Origin: Xylocopa sonorina
Lineage: Eukaryota; Arthropoda; Insecta; Hymenoptera; Apidae
Assembly (NCBI RefSeq): GCF_050948175.1
Contig: NC_135195.1
Span: 1,295,001 to 1,359,000 of the forward strand
DNA: 64,000 nucleotides
Direction: 5' to 3'
Numbering within the stretch: position 1 is the first letter of the stretch; the number at the start of each line of letters is the position of its first letter. A program made the position numbers and the translations under genes. The notes beneath the pieces were generated by a model that worked only from the letters and a program-made list of their open reading frames with translations, searched no databases and was not told where the DNA came from. Below, piece by piece: positions 37,239 to 49,446 of this stretch.

Positions 37239-37345
37239 CGGGTCTGGTAGCTAGCCTTAGCGATGAGTTTACTATAGCAGACCCAGGACAAAACGTTTTT
37301 TCCTCTCTTACACTTGTTTCACAAGAACCGGAGCAATGCGCTTCA
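37239..37345 (-). repeat. Family A interspersed repeat, truncated at the LINE tail
   Basis: On the minus strand this starts TGAAGCGCATTGCTCCGG and runs to the foot of the family A hairpin (GGGTCTG...CAGACCC, 37240-37286). There it abuts the LINE poly-A at 37238. The rest of the repeat is absent from the LINE's other side. Confidence 0.7.
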
Positions 37346-39852
37346 GTTCAATAGAGTAATGACATCTATTTTGTGCGATGTTAGAGAGTATGGTCGATTA
37401 ATAGTTCAGTTAATATCACATAACTGTAACGTGTGAGGAATACGTAAGGTAAATACAAAATCATTATGTGTTCTACTCAAACTAGTGTTGTCTGCACCAG
37501 TATACGTACGAACTGTCAAGTTCCTTTAATCATCGATTTATCACAGCCATTAAAGAAAGAAAGGAAGAAAAAAAAAAACACAAGTCACGAAACGCTCTCG
37601 CGATTCAGATTGAACGCGTCGCTGAGTGGCCTATACATCAACGCCCGAGACACATAACACTTTTCAATCTTCTAAAACAAAACTGTTACCAGTGGGTTAT
37701 CGCTCCTCTGCTACGAGTATTTTAGATTTATTGAAATGAATCACCCAGTCTTGCGATTATTGCATGAACGGTGTTTCAATCCAGGTGTATATGAAGACAA
37801 ATGATCATTTCAGAGAGATATTTCAATCACAAATAGTTCATATTTTATATTTAAGATACGTTTATATCTTCGAGTTGGAGCTTAGCTTTGGAGAGTAGCT
37901 TTCTCTGTGGAATTTTAAATCTGGATGCGTTCTTAAGCAACGAGTTTCTGATTTCTCTTCTCACGATACCTTTTTTATCTTACTGTTCAAGGTTTTCGAG
38001 TTTGTGAAATTCTATGTTTAAATATTGTTGCATCTTGAACAGAGTTCAATTCAATAACAGATTAAATCGTTCATTTTTAATGTTTCCCTGAATACCTTTT
38101 CAGAAAATTATAAAATTAATTACAAACATAATTTATTTGTGATGAAGCAATGTTAAAGATAGACCACATAAACTACTGCAAGGTTAAGAGTATTAAATAA
38201 CTCGGTGCTGTTCACACGCGAAGGATCTCTTCCGCTGTTTAGTCCTTCACGGCGTTCCGCGATTAAAGGAGGCAGGGAATTAAATGGGAGATTAACAACT
38301 TCTCTCGTTTAATCCGCCATCAGAGAGAAACCCCTTAATTGTAAATATAATCTGTGCTAGCAAGAGATCGTACGGTTGAAATTTTGTAGCAGTTATTCGT
38401 TTTCCAACGAGATAACAATAATTTTTGAAATTCGAAATGAATTCGAAAAGGACTGAGGTGGTGCGAGTGGCGTCGTATCCCTAATGGCAATTCGCCGTTA
38501 GTATTGTCGTCGTAAATCGAAAAGTCGATCGTTACGACGAGCCGTATCTCGTTTGACGCCGTTTTATCGTCGCTCTCGACTTCAGGTCGACTCATCTGCT
38601 CTCGAGCTGGTCGTTGATTCTATTAAGGCGCAATTATGCGTTGCAACAGGGGCATCGCGGCGCGATATCTTGTTGTACAATCGATACTCGTGTTGATTTA
38701 AGGCTGACACAGATGCCAGGCAAACTAAGAGAACTTGCTTGCTCCGTAGACGCGTTGGGAACTGTTCGACCGATTATAGACGATGCTGATCGAAATTAAT
38801 TGGAATTGCATGCAGTTGAGGATGTTACGTCGTATCGTGTTACTTCGATATTGTACACTGGGAAATAAGCAACTTACCCTCTCTAGCTTTTCCTTATAAT
38901 TCCTGCAAAATTTATTTAAAAAGAAATTTAATAACTTTCCAGTCCTTTTGCATCTAACTTGTTACTATCTTAAATCAAGCAAACTTTTTTGCTCTGTGTT
39001 TCTTACATAATCCAGTAAACTATTGTTACTCAAAGTTAACAAATATTTTAACATTATCCCAGTAGTGACTGCTAGCTATAACACTCTTTTATTTTCCTTA
39101 ACCAATTTTTAATTGGTATCCCTTCGTCGTTCCTGGCGAAATGAAAATTATTATTTTAATTAGTACTTATGTATGTTATGTATCTATACATCTTGTTTAA
39201 AAGAACAGAGGACAGAATTGTAAGAATGTTGTACCAAAGCTATAAACGTTATAACTCTTACAAGTAACGTCGTTTTGTCTGTGTGCATTGCGAAAAACGA
39301 GTTCAACGAAACGAAAGTTCAGATCAAGAACAGCGAAAAAATAGTCACGTAACGACGGAATCGTTACGTCTGCGCATTTCCGGCAAAACCACGTCAACCA
39401 CGTTGTATTGTTTACGGTGGTGTTTTTACGGTGGCAGCGATATTGGCAACCTGACGTTTTCGAAATCTGCTGGCAGAAAGACGATAAATCGGGCAACGAA
39501 ACGCCTGGTTCTCGACTCTCGGGAATTCGTACGTCTACCTCGTCCCTGTTCATTGTTTACCGTGAGTATTTATCGGTTTTCCCCACACTCCGTTAAATCG
39601 CCTTCTATGGGATTTTTCGTGATTATGAATTTTGGCTGACGAGTTACATTTTATACGGTTTTTACGAAAATTTAATATTTACAAAACTATCAATAGGCAG
39701 ACAATACAAAGTGTTTGAATGAACTTACTTTATTGTTTCATTTTGAATTATTCCTACTTATATTTCACATTTCAATCTGAAAAGTAAAGTGTAATGTATT
39801 ATCTGCAGCTGACACATTTCGTGCATTTGGATCCACTAACTTTAAAACATAT
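37346..39852. other. Non-coding stretch
   Basis: GC-richer patches lie at about 38200-38320, 38440-38640 and 39280-39600, the last with overlapping 118-codon frames on opposite strands. An 86-codon minus-strand frame at 38335-38595 starts at an ATG but has no domain I know. No splice-supported exon was found. Confidence 0.45.
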
Positions 39853-40459
39853 TGTGGCGGCTACGATTCCATGATTTTTCGAGTCATAAATTTTCGAGCT
39901 AAATAACAATGCGTTCTCCACGACTCAGCGCAGGTCTGGTCACCACGGGTTATCCGGCATCCGTCTGGTTTGGGTCCATCATTCAGGTCAAGCAATTGTT
40001 TTCCTCAATAGTTTCGTCGCGACTGAGCGTTGCTCAGTCGTATACGGCAATTCCTTGACTTTCCTTTATTTATGACCAATTTCCGTTCCGTTCCTTGCGT
40101 TTTCGTGAAAGCGTTCGCTTTTCCCGTCCGCGCATCCATACTTTTCGTTCTTGGCTTTTCCATCCTTTGCTGTACGCGTTTTTAAGGGGTGGCATTTTCG
40201 CCCTCGTGACAGTTCGTCTAGAACACTCGATTCGTTCAGAGCGGTTCGTTCAGAACAGCCATTCCATCGTTGAGAATTGTGAATTCGTTTAGAGTTTTCA
40301 GTAAAGTCGTATAGTGACGCGAAGGAATCGTGGTCATAGTACCGCTCCCACGATAAGGAACATTTTGTACTACGTATACACCACTCTTGTTGATTGTCAT
40401 ATTGATTGTTATATTAAAATTGAAAGCGAAAAGGCGAGTGTTTTCCTTACTCCCGTACG
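39853..40459 (+). repeat. Family B interspersed repeat, longest copy
   Basis: This begins TGTGGCGGCTACGATTCC and ends near CCCGTACG, about 600 bp. It aligns by eye with the reverse complement of 13211-13747 through the TTGTTTTCCTCAATAGTTTC, CGTTGCTCAGTCGTATAC and CCTTGCGTTTTCG blocks. It includes extra sequence between 40210 and 40330 compared with the 13-kb copy. Confidence 0.75.
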
Positions 40460-40499
40460 TCTCGGTATCAACTATAAAAGATACATATATATTTTGTAT

Positions 40500-40919
40500 A
40501 CAGGGTGGAACAGTAACCATTAGCACCTCGGATATCTTTAAAACTATACGTTTCACAGAAATATTTGCTGATATAAAATTGCACAGTACGAAGTGGGTCT
40601 CATCCGGTGGCGGAAATAATTTGTTTTGTAAATGAAGGTGCCTTCATTTTTTTAAATTAATCGGTATGTTTTTGCTTCCGTATTACGATAGCTCATCCTA
40701 AAATGAGTGTAAACGACCTGTTACATAAAGCCATTGAAGGTGATAGAAAGTAGAGAAGAGCGATAATACTTACGGTTTTGGTACCTCCGCTTACAAAGAA
40801 ACTATTTCCGCCACCGGATTACCCCCTTCGTACTGTGCGATTTTATATCAGCAAATATTTCTGTGAAACTTATAGTTTCGAAGATATCCGAGCTGCTAAT
40901 AATTACTGCCTCACCCTGT
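40500..40919. mobile_element. 420-bp MITE with long terminal inverted repeats
   Basis: The left end ACAGGGTGGAACAGTAACC and the right end (reverse complement ACAGGGTGAGGCAGTAATT) are inverted repeats. They extend about 130 bp (40500-40630 and 40791-40919) with roughly one mismatch per ten to fifteen bases by eye. GTAT lies immediately outside both ends (40496-40499 and 40920-40923) and may be the target duplication, although the inner TA could also be the true one. There is no coding capacity. It depends on an outside transposase; the superfamily is not determined. Confidence 0.85.
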
Positions 40920-42499
40920 GTATGTACGATCGGGTTATCTTAGAAATAAAGAATCTCTAGATTGTAATAATAAGATAGTTTAGAATAAAATTAATTTAAT
41001 CATATATTTAGAACTGATTTAGAAAAATTGCGAAAATAACGATATTACGAATAAAAAGGCGGCCCTTTTTCGACCGACTACGTACCCGATTTCTTTTTTG
41101 TCTTACTTATATATAACATTTCCGTAGCCGCGCAAACACATTCATCCTTCGTATATTAACTGTTTAAGTGCCACGGACTTTTGGAGAGATCGAGTCGTCT
41201 GGCACGCAAACGGTTAAGTATCAAATTGGTGAATTATATTATATCTATGTGCAACGTATATATTGCTTTTACAAAGAAATATTCACAGCACCTTTTGAAG
41301 GGGTTATTTTCGAAGTTGTAAACGCGACTCGAGTATCGTGTCGATTCACTTTTCGAGTTGTGTAATACGCATATTATTGGCTGTGTAGTAACGATAGAAT
41401 TTTTATGATAGCCTGGGTCGTAAAAAAAGGATGGTGCAATGGTCTGTAATTCCGATCGCGGGATAATTGAGTATAATCTCGGGGCGAATAAAGCGCGTTA
41501 CCGTTGACCGTGACGGTAATTGCGTGATTTTATGGCGAGTTCAATGAAAATTTCAAAAAGTTCCGCAAAGTCAGTTGAACGTGTATTGAAGTAATTTCTT
41601 CTTCTAATTGTATCGCAATATCATTCGAGTTATATTTGATTATTGAATCAAGAGTAAAATTATGTCAATTTAAGAATCGATTTTTACACACATACGATGT
41701 AGGAAATATTCATTTAATATATTAATTGTGGTTTCTTTTATTTCTCTCAATTAGATTTCCATTCATTACGTTCAATATATTATACTTACGTATCTCATTA
41801 TTTTGTCTAATGACGAGAAAATTGAGATGGTATTTTCATGTTAAAAATTTAATGAGGTTTATACAGATATATCTTTATGCCTTTAGTATTTTTTAGAAAT
41901 AATGATAACAGCAATTGCGTGTACACTCTCAACATTTACAATTGAACAGTGTCAGTAGTAATTATGTCGCATTGTGCAATCAATAAGACATTTTAAGCTA
42001 CACGCTGTGCACTAGTGCAGCTTCACACTAGTGCATGTAATTGAACTCAAAATATGATTTATAGCGACAATATAATTCGGAAGCACGTTCTATTGCTTGC
42101 ATATTCATAAACATTAGATACTCCCATTCTCTTCTTTTTTTTTTTACGACAAATCATATTTTTACGAATATTCATTAGGGTGTTCTTTATTTTTCGAAAT
42201 TTTTCTTTTTTAACCCATTCGAAGCTTGTTTAGGCGCTCCTCTGCAGCGTTACTTTTATTCTACACTTTATTTAATTTCATTTTTTTATTTTGTTTTTGT
42301 AGTATCGTAGTTTTAGAAAATTGATAAGTTCTCACAATTTTGTTTTTTAATATTCGTTAAGTTAAATTAACTGTAAGTGAAAGCGCCGATCTTGTTATAC
42401 GCGAGTGTATTATATTTTGGGCAAAAACGAAAATACCGACAAAATCAATACCTAACTGTGTGAAAAAACTTGTGTGAATCTTTATAATGGTTGGTGAGA
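40920..42499. other. AT-rich non-coding stretch
   Basis: No supported gene. A perfect TGCACTAGTGCA palindrome lies at about 42008-42019, with a second CACTAGTGCA nearby forming a longer hairpin. T-rich runs lie near 42137 and 42280. Confidence 0.45.
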
Positions 42500-42980
42500 G
42501 CTGCAAAAAAAAACTCAAGATGTTTATGAGCGCCGCGAAGAAAATTTTCAAATGCATTTGGAAAATTCAACAGATATCAGACACGCCAATGTGAGTTATA
42601 TTTGGAAATGAAAATAGAGAAAGGCAAAATACTGTTTCAGGAGAAAGATAGGAGAAGAGAAAAAAGACTTGGAAATATTTCATTGGGGGCCGCATCAACG
42701 TTTTCAATATGGTTTGATTTAGTATCTTACCAAGAGTCATAATACGACGGTTCTCTCAGCTCGGACGAAATCAAATTGCAGCTTTAGACAGATGTCAGCT
42801 AAGCATTAGGGACTCCGTTTATGTTCTTTAGGCTACCGTGGACGCACTACTCACTGTGAGTGTTGATGAATTTCTAATCAACAAATCTTTAATTGAACGC
42901 ATTCGGGCACAGATTATTGGCGTGGTAAGACATTTCAATACATTGCGGTCTCTATGCAAATACGAGAAACGAAACTGAGG
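42500..42980 (+). pseudogene. Decayed reading frame of unknown, probably transposon-derived, protein
   Basis: Conceptual translation with frame changes gives a lysine-rich start, then RRFSQLGRNQIAALDRCQ near 42750, RDSVYVL, a stop, and TVDALLTVSVDEFLINKSL then RIRAQIIG near 42835-42925. The wording resembles a conserved stretch I associate with uncharacterised repeat-encoded insect proteins, but I cannot name the family. Stops and frame changes mean it is not functional. Assignment as a pseudogene is an inference. Confidence 0.35.
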
Positions 42981-43795
42981 ATAGTAGCCAACTTAGAAAG
43001 GGAAAGCTCATTCGATTTTGGCTAAAGATATATTCCTATGTGTCTAAAGAAAAAGTGGCAAGTATTGTTTTTTTAAATTGAAAAAAGGTTTAGTTGTCTA
43101 AAGGCGGTATATGTTGCAACTGAAAGAGCTGTCAAACTAATAGAGAAAAGACCTTTATTATAAATCTAAATGTAGGGTATTTATTAATAAAAGGCAATAA
43201 TACACGATATAAAACGAAAATCCCGTAGGAAGAAAGCGTCTCAATCAACGGTTCATCGAAATTCGCGTTCGCCTTGCATAGCATGCGTAGCCGTTTTCCG
43301 TAACGTGATCGTGAACTTGAACGTATATCGTGCCTGGATCAAAAAGTGTCCGTCGTGGTGCCGACGTGTCATTTTATTGCTTTTCGCTTGTGCATTTTCG
43401 ATCTATTTCGTCCGAAATCTTTGGACACTAAAGCGGCTAAAAACTCGCGTTGTTTTGTGCACCTTGCGGTCGCAACATAGACTAAGAGAGTTTTAATTAA
43501 TAACCCTGACCGGTTGTTTTGTTTGTTACACGATTTCGTGTGATTCGTTTATTGAACTCTTCTTGTCCTCGTCGGCTTACCACTTAATTCATAATTGTCC
43601 TCCTTTATATAATATCCTTATTATTCATATTACAATGGCCTGGTCACGAATCAACGAATAATCAAAATGGGTTTTTTTTTTAATGAAAACTTGATAGTCT
43701 TCGTAGCCTAGTCGGCACAGGTTAGCGTCATCGTAACAACATTTTATATATGAATATGGTTTAGTAATTTACTATGGGTATACAAAATTGATATA
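42981..43795. other. Non-coding stretch with a GC-richer patch at about 43240-43500
   Basis: A 63-codon plus-strand frame at 43305 is unrecognised. Nothing else is supported. Confidence 0.45.
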
Positions 43796-43972
43796 ATGCT
43801 CGTTTCAGAAACACATCTTACCAATAAAAGTTACGTAAAAATTCCACACTACAGTATATACAATACTAAACATACATCAGGGAGAGCACAAAAATACTTA
43901 CAAGCCACACTATTAAGAATAAAAAAAACAAAAAGAGAGATCGAAATATCAGCCGTATACACTTTGCCTTAA
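43796..43972 (+). pseudogene. LINE endonuclease fragment (start of the domain)
   Basis: The frame reads MLVSETHLT, then a SYVKIPHYSIYNTKH segment followed by SGRA. SETHL with the following NTKH and SGRAHGG-type sequence is the typical beginning of the apurinic endonuclease domain in Jockey-group LINEs. The glutamate of SETHL is the conserved catalytic residue. The frame then loses its homology, ending at a stop near 43972. Downstream decayed fragments include TLGNE near 44025 and TANWVKLKLT near 44220. Confidence 0.7.
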
Positions 43973-44588
43973 AATAGAAACATAATTACCAAAGACAAAT
44001 ACAATACCAAAACTTTTCTTCGTAACCTTAGGTAACGAATAATCCAGGGGTAAAACAATGTTTTCCTTGGAAAAATTCTAGATTTAATAGACTTTGAAAC
44101 TCAAATAAAGTTATTATCCAGCTCAAATTTGAATTCAGGCCACTGGTCTATAGTAAGAGATTACTTGCAAAATACCATCCCATAGTATGAGATCATTATG
44201 ATATATGTATAATCGCACCGCAAACTGGGTAAAGCTTAAACTAACGATAGACGAAAAACTGAACTGCAACATCTTATTATAAACTTAAAAAAAACATTGA
44301 AGATGTAGTAAACCGTGTAACAGAAATAATTCAATAAGAATTAGTTTGAACAACTAAAATAATAAGACGCGAAACAATCGGACTCCTTTATCCAAATTAC
44401 ATTATGAAGATGTTCAGACGTGAGCAAGTTAAAATTCAATATGAAATAAGTCTTTCTTGTATGTTAACTTCGCACGTTAACGTTAACGACGAGCGAACAG
44501 TTAAGTGTGAAAAACGGGAGGTACAACACAATAGTTGAAAACTGGAAATAAAATTTAGTTAATATTGAACGATATTTGAGATAGTTTA

Positions 44589-45218
44589 TGTTACGTCCCG
44601 ACGTTTGGTTTAACGCGGGTGTGAGTTAAGGGATTAGACTTCGTTGAATAATGATCCTTAACCACTTATGTTTTTTATACTTTATATTTCGGTACTGATG
44701 GGGAGTGTAGTCGACAAGGTTTGTGTAAGTATATCGTACGATTGTTATTCTTCCAGTTGTTATTCTTCTGACTTTCTAACTATTCCGGCGTATTTAAAGG
44801 CTCGCCGGTGGGTGTGTTTTTTAGCTAGGACATGCGGATTCGTCCTTACACATTTTTCGAAGTTTGGTGAGGGAAGCGGCTGTCGACTATTATTGGTTAC
44901 TGCAAATTCTGATAAAGTAACTGCCCCAAACCGTCGGTCACCCGCAGGTACCCAGTCTTACCCTCGGGTGACGCACACGTGAGTTCCGCATGTCCTAATC
45001 TTGACCGTAGCAAGCAATAAACCCAAAAAGCGCCTCGACTTGATTTATAGGAAAATGGCACAAAGATTTAAAGAAACTACGACGACCTTTAGTAGGTATG
45101 TGGAAGTGAACAGTAATTACCTAGAAAGTAGTGGCTTTTTGGAGATTATTCCTGCTACGGACATCTGTTTGCCAAATGTGGCTATATTTCGAACAATAAA
45201 GTCCACTGGGACTTAACA
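44589..45218 (+). mobile_element. Probable solo LTR inserted in the Jockey-like LINE
   Basis: This 630-bp segment starts TGTTACGTCCC and ends GGGACTTAACA, an 11-bp terminal inverted repeat with one mismatch and the TG...CA ends of retroviral-type LTRs. Inside are a TATTTAAAGG TATA-like box at 44791-44800 and AATAAA at 45195-45200. Sequence on both sides belongs to the same decayed LINE. No matching target duplication is visible (TTTA against AACG), so this is not settled. Confidence 0.6.
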
Positions 45219-45334
45219 AACGGAATAAAGGAAAACAATTAATCCCGGATCAAACAACGAAACAAATATTATACATAGAAAAGTGAAAAATGTCATAGCT
45301 ACCTTCGAAAATATTATAAAATGTATTACATAGG

Positions 45335-46548
45335 ATTTCTCTTAGATATCGAAAAAGCGTTTGACAAGATCTGGTACAAAGGACTACCTGCAAACTACTC
45401 AAATCATATCTCACCAACAAAACGTTCTGCATTAAAATTACGAACACATACTTTGTATATGCCATCAATATAATATATAATATATATATATTATATGTAT
45501 ATATGTATATATTTATATATGTATATATATTATATGTATATATGTATATATTTATATATGTATATATATTATATGTATATATGTATATATTTATATATGT
45601 ATATACTATCAATGCAGGAATACTGCAAGAAACCGTACTAGGACCCATACTCTACTCTATATACATCAGATGTCCTAACAACACCGGACAAAAGATGTTG
45701 CAAATATCCTGAAAAAACACATGCACCTACTGAAAAGATGGCTGATTGTACGAAAAATTAAAGTAAACATCGACAAATGCAACCACATAACGTTCATCTT
45801 AGGCAAAGGCAGGGTACCAAAAATAACACTCTATGACAATGAAATAGCAAAAAGCAAGGTAGTTGAATATTTGCATACCCGTACATACCAATGCATTAGT
45901 TGGTATCTTCAAATGGATTTCAAATAGTTAGTTTATCATAATTTTTGCTCCCTTGGTATCGTCGAATTTTACGAAGGGCTACGGTTTCAGGTTTGTAACG
46001 ATGAGGCTTCTTCACCCTTACGAGCAGTCTTGGTTATACTGATTGAATACTTAGAGCTGCAATTAGGCACACGGCTTACTTGGAAACAACATATTCGCAA
46101 AAAATTTGAACAAACAGGAGCCAAAAGAAGAGACACGTGTACCGAAGCCAAGTGTTGAAAACAAACACCTAGTTTACAAAACCATAATTAAACCTACCTG
46201 AACAGCTGTAGTATGGCACAGCTGTGGAAGACAGCGGCCAAAAGCTACATGTCAAAAATGGAAGGTACGCGGTTAATAATCCTTCGTACAATAGTCGACG
46301 CAACGTGCGATTATATGAAAAATGAAGACTTACGCAAGAATCTGCAGATCTTTTACATGTTAAAGCCGAGGTACAACGATTATCAAGGTACAAAGATAAA
46401 TCACATAAAGCTACTTGTTAGCACTCTGTATGAAAACAACAACGAAAAAACAACAAGGAAAATTAAGGAAAAATTAACTAACAAAAAAAAATTATTCTGT
46501 CTACTTCTTTATTTAGAAAAGAATCATCAGTCGTGTAGAATCCAATAA
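45335..46548 (+). pseudogene. LINE reverse transcriptase fragments
   Basis: FLLDIEKAFDKIW near 45337-45376 is RT motif A. GILQETVLGPILYSIYI near 45618-45668 corresponds to the GVPQGSVLGPILY motif. LKRWLIVRKIKVNIDKC near 45728-45778 is the palm-thumb region after the active site. A decayed RLTWKQHI motif lies near 46070-46100. The last 111-codon frame (46213-46548) covers the C-terminal thumb region. The active-site FADD block is missing, replaced by the AT-rich insert and deletions. Confidence 0.7.
45474..45606 (+). repeat. AT-rich minisatellite, 39-bp period, about three units
   Basis: TTATATGTATATATGTATAT recurs at about 45491, 45530 and 45569, a constant 39-bp spacing, preceded by a TA dinucleotide run. 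Tyr/Ile-rich frames over it on both strands are artefacts. Confidence 0.85.
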
Positions 46549-46987
46549 ATGGTCGGTCCGAGCTAATATAATTCACTTCGACACTTATGACTGACTATTT
46601 TTAACATTTGTTGGACAGTTGCAACCTTTTGATGCAAAGTACATTAATCTGTTGTATTCAGAATTCAGGCTGAAACATTATCTGTACATAGTTAAGCCAG
46701 CACTTAAACCAGAAATTAGTAAACAGCTAACACTCGCACTATTCAGAAGCACTTAGTTAGGAAATGATCAAAATTTCTCTATTGTTGTCTAGTATTATTA
46801 TAAATTGTTTATCACTCGTAGCAGCTGCATAGAACGTTGTATACAATTAATTTACATCCTGTCATTTACTTTTAAACAGTGTTCCTAACAATGTAAATAG
46901 GGACATAACCAGTGATCGCATTTCTACCAATGTGCCATTCATTTCGAATGAGCTTACGTATGTTAATTAATAATTCAAGGCATGGTT

Positions 46988-47069
46988 CTTTGCGATTAAG
47001 ATGTTTACGAAGAGAAAAGATGAAATCTCTTTACGATTAAGGTCTTTATAAAGAGAAAAGATAATGACT
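46988..47069 (+). repeat. 41-bp tandem duplication, two units
   Basis: Units start CTTTGCGATTAAG (46988) and CTTTACGATTAAG (47029), and both contain AAGAGAAAAGAT. A few substitutions separate them. Confidence 0.75.
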
Positions 47070-47133
47070 CGATATTCAAAAGAATTTAGTCGTAAAAGAA
47101 CAGCATAACATTTATTCTGCCTAGAGTGGACTC

Positions 47134-47180
47134 CTATATAACACGATCCCGTATAACACGAATTTGTATAAAGCGACGAA
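47134..47180 (+). repeat. Phased TATAACACGA-type repeats, possible pogo-like terminus
   Basis: TATAACACGA occurs at about 47137 and again about 15 bp on, followed by TATAAAGCGACG. Similar wording occurs at ends of pogo/Tigger-type elements as I recall them. No opposite end was found. Confidence 0.3.
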
Positions 47181-49055
47181 AAAATTGCGACCAGTACTCA
47201 TGCAGCGCGATAAACAGTTTAAACATTTTCACACTGTTTCTGATATTTTGTTTAGAAAAGCAAATGCACACACTTACCTGTGTTGTTGTTCATATGTATA
47301 TGAACAGCAAGGTTAACAGTTAAAAAAAAGTAACGGTTTAGAGAAATGTTTGAACTTGCATAAATTTGTCCGAATGTGATTGGATAATCGGAATATAGAA
47401 TATATCCCCATATAATAATACACTATCGTTTGAAAGGAAACAGCAAACAGTACTAACAGGAATCAGGATGTCCACACATTCATGCATAATAAAAGGTGGA
47501 GATTACACAATGTGCAACAGATATGATATAAAAGTCTCAATCGGATACATATAGAATTTGGATTGATCGAAGATGAGGAATTTGTATAATTTGAAAGGCA
47601 CGTTTCTTTCTCTCTAAACAGAATTTAATACGAATATAATAGAGGAAAAAAGGTAATAGTGATTTAGGACCATCGGAACCGTTGCAGACGATTACTCCAG
47701 CGTTAAGTCTAAACGTTCTTGACTAACACGCAAATCTAAAACATGATGTATCGAAAATCTTAAAATGTATTAAAATTCTTAATTTAATTTAAATTAAGCG
47801 TATATATTTACGATCGTTATTTACTTGTTTTATTCATACGTTACTAATTAATTTATCATAATATCGTTGTTATGCCCCTGTAGTTGATCTGGCGGTCTTT
47901 CAGGATTGTTTGGTTTTTTTACATATGCGCCGACTAATCGCGTAGATAGTTGAACCGATTTGACGTTGTTGCGTTCTCTTATTTGCGTAATTAAGTATAA
48001 TATCTACGCAACTAAATGGGGAAGCGTTTTAGTAACTAACAACGTTTTTTGGGAACGTAGTGAGACCCCTTAAAGTTTCTTACTTGTAACTATTTGTTGA
48101 AAAATATTAAAGATTAAAACGTTTTATATTAACGCGTTATCACTTCGACGTTTTGACACGTATGCGTGTTCTTGGTTGTCCTTTTAAGCGAAAGGAAGTG
48201 CGCGTCGGAGTAACGGGTAAATAAACAAGGTTACCATCCTGGAAAAGGTAGGAGGATTATGTGAATAGGGAGATCGTGATCCTGAATGCCATAACCGTAC
48301 GTTTCTGTCGCTGCTACGGTTTTTAGTAGGCACACCATTTTTCTTGTACGTTAACCTCTTTATGACACGGAATGCAGCTTTCTTATTTAGGTCCGTTACT
48401 TTATGGTTTCAATCCATTTCTTCTAATATCTACAGCTATTGACAAATTTCGATTTATTGTTGGTAAATATATCGACAATAATATTCAATATAAAAATATA
48501 GTGAGTATGTAAAAGATATTTATGTTATATCTCAAGACTTTTATTTACATTTCCATTTTTGCTTGTAGTCTAGACATAAAAATGTTCATATTTCTTTTGT
48601 TAGATGAAGAAATTGATATTTCGAAGTTGCAAATTTTATTTATTCTCTCTAAATAAAATGTTGCTATGGTTCTGACAGGATCTCGATTCTCATTGTGTTC
48701 GTTTCGCGGTCTTTGTATCAAGGGATAAAATAAAACGACAGTTAAATAACGGAATGCCGAGAATGGGAAACATTGTTCATAGACACATCTTGATACATCT
48801 TGCGCGAGATGTAAAGCTCTTCCTAGTATTTTATTCATCAAATTCTGCGCATACCGTATTCGCACACGTGTAAAACGGACGTAACTCTGTTCCGCGTGAA
48901 AATGCATAGTCTTCCTTCCTTTCGACACAGCTAATGATTTACTTTGTAGGGCCACGCATATGTTCGTTAGCGACGAAAGCTTTTTGCCCCTTCTCATTTG
49001 CCACTTTCACAACGAAACGCAGCTCACGTTTAGATTACTTTTGCTTTTTGTTTTC

Positions 49056-49058
<3 letters not shown>

Positions 49059-49098
<40 letters not shown>

Positions 49099-49106
49099 CT
49101 CTCTCA
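49059..49106 (+). repeat. CT dinucleotide microsatellite
   Basis: About 20 CT units are seen directly, with one CG interruption. Ser/Leu-rich frames through it are artefacts. Confidence 0.9.
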
Positions 49107-49442
49107 CAATTTTCTTCATTTTCACAATACAAACACAATTTCTATAACAATTGGCATTATTTTCTAAGCTTTTGCATTCTTATTTATTAACAAAACTACG
49201 ATACACCGAATTATATAGTTTACATTATCGGAAATTTATTTGCTTTAATCAGAACAGTTTAAGTTTTGTTTCAAAGAGTTCTGAAGAGTGTATTATTAGT
49301 AAAATGAGTTATCCGAAGGTGTTGTTATTTTTCGAGATCTGCTGTAATCGTCGTCTAACAGTCCACTGTTTAGTGACAAAAAAAAAAACGCAGAATTAGC
49401 ATTTTCTATCTTCAACAAGGCTATTTGTGGAGAACATACATT

Positions 49443-49446
49443 TAAC
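49443..49446. repeat. Target site duplication TAAC (left) of the gypsy element
   Basis: TAAC directly precedes the LTR here and directly follows the other LTR at 52924-52927. A 4-bp duplication fits insertion by a Ty3/gypsy-type integrase. Confidence 0.85.

Larger units (their letters stand above)
43796..46550 (+). mobile_element. Jockey-like LINE, decayed and interrupted
   Basis: Fragments of endonuclease, linker and reverse transcriptase occur in the right order on the plus strand, separated by a probable solo LTR (44589-45218) and an AT-rich minisatellite (about 45474-45606). No complete frame survives. It has more lesions than the LINE at 34700, so it is probably older. The 3' end is not sharply defined; I stop at the last RT-like frame. 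Confidence 0.75.
46551..49442. other. AT-rich non-coding stretch with minor repeats
   Basis: This contains a 41-bp tandem duplication at 46988-47069, a phased TATAACACGA repeat near 47134-47180 and a CT microsatellite at about 49059-49106. A 150-codon minus-strand frame at 48545-48997 starts with ATG but has no recognisable domain or partner exon. Confidence 0.45.

Noticed and set aside
39197..39639. 118-codon frames on both strands
   Set aside because: Mutually overlapping and without domain or splice support; GC-richer non-coding DNA is the simpler reading.
45250..45648. 132-codon minus-strand frame
   Set aside because: Mostly Tyr/Ile repeats from the AT-rich minisatellite.
48934..49190. 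Two overlapping plus-strand frames rich in Ser and Leu
   Set aside because: They owe their length to the CT microsatellite.
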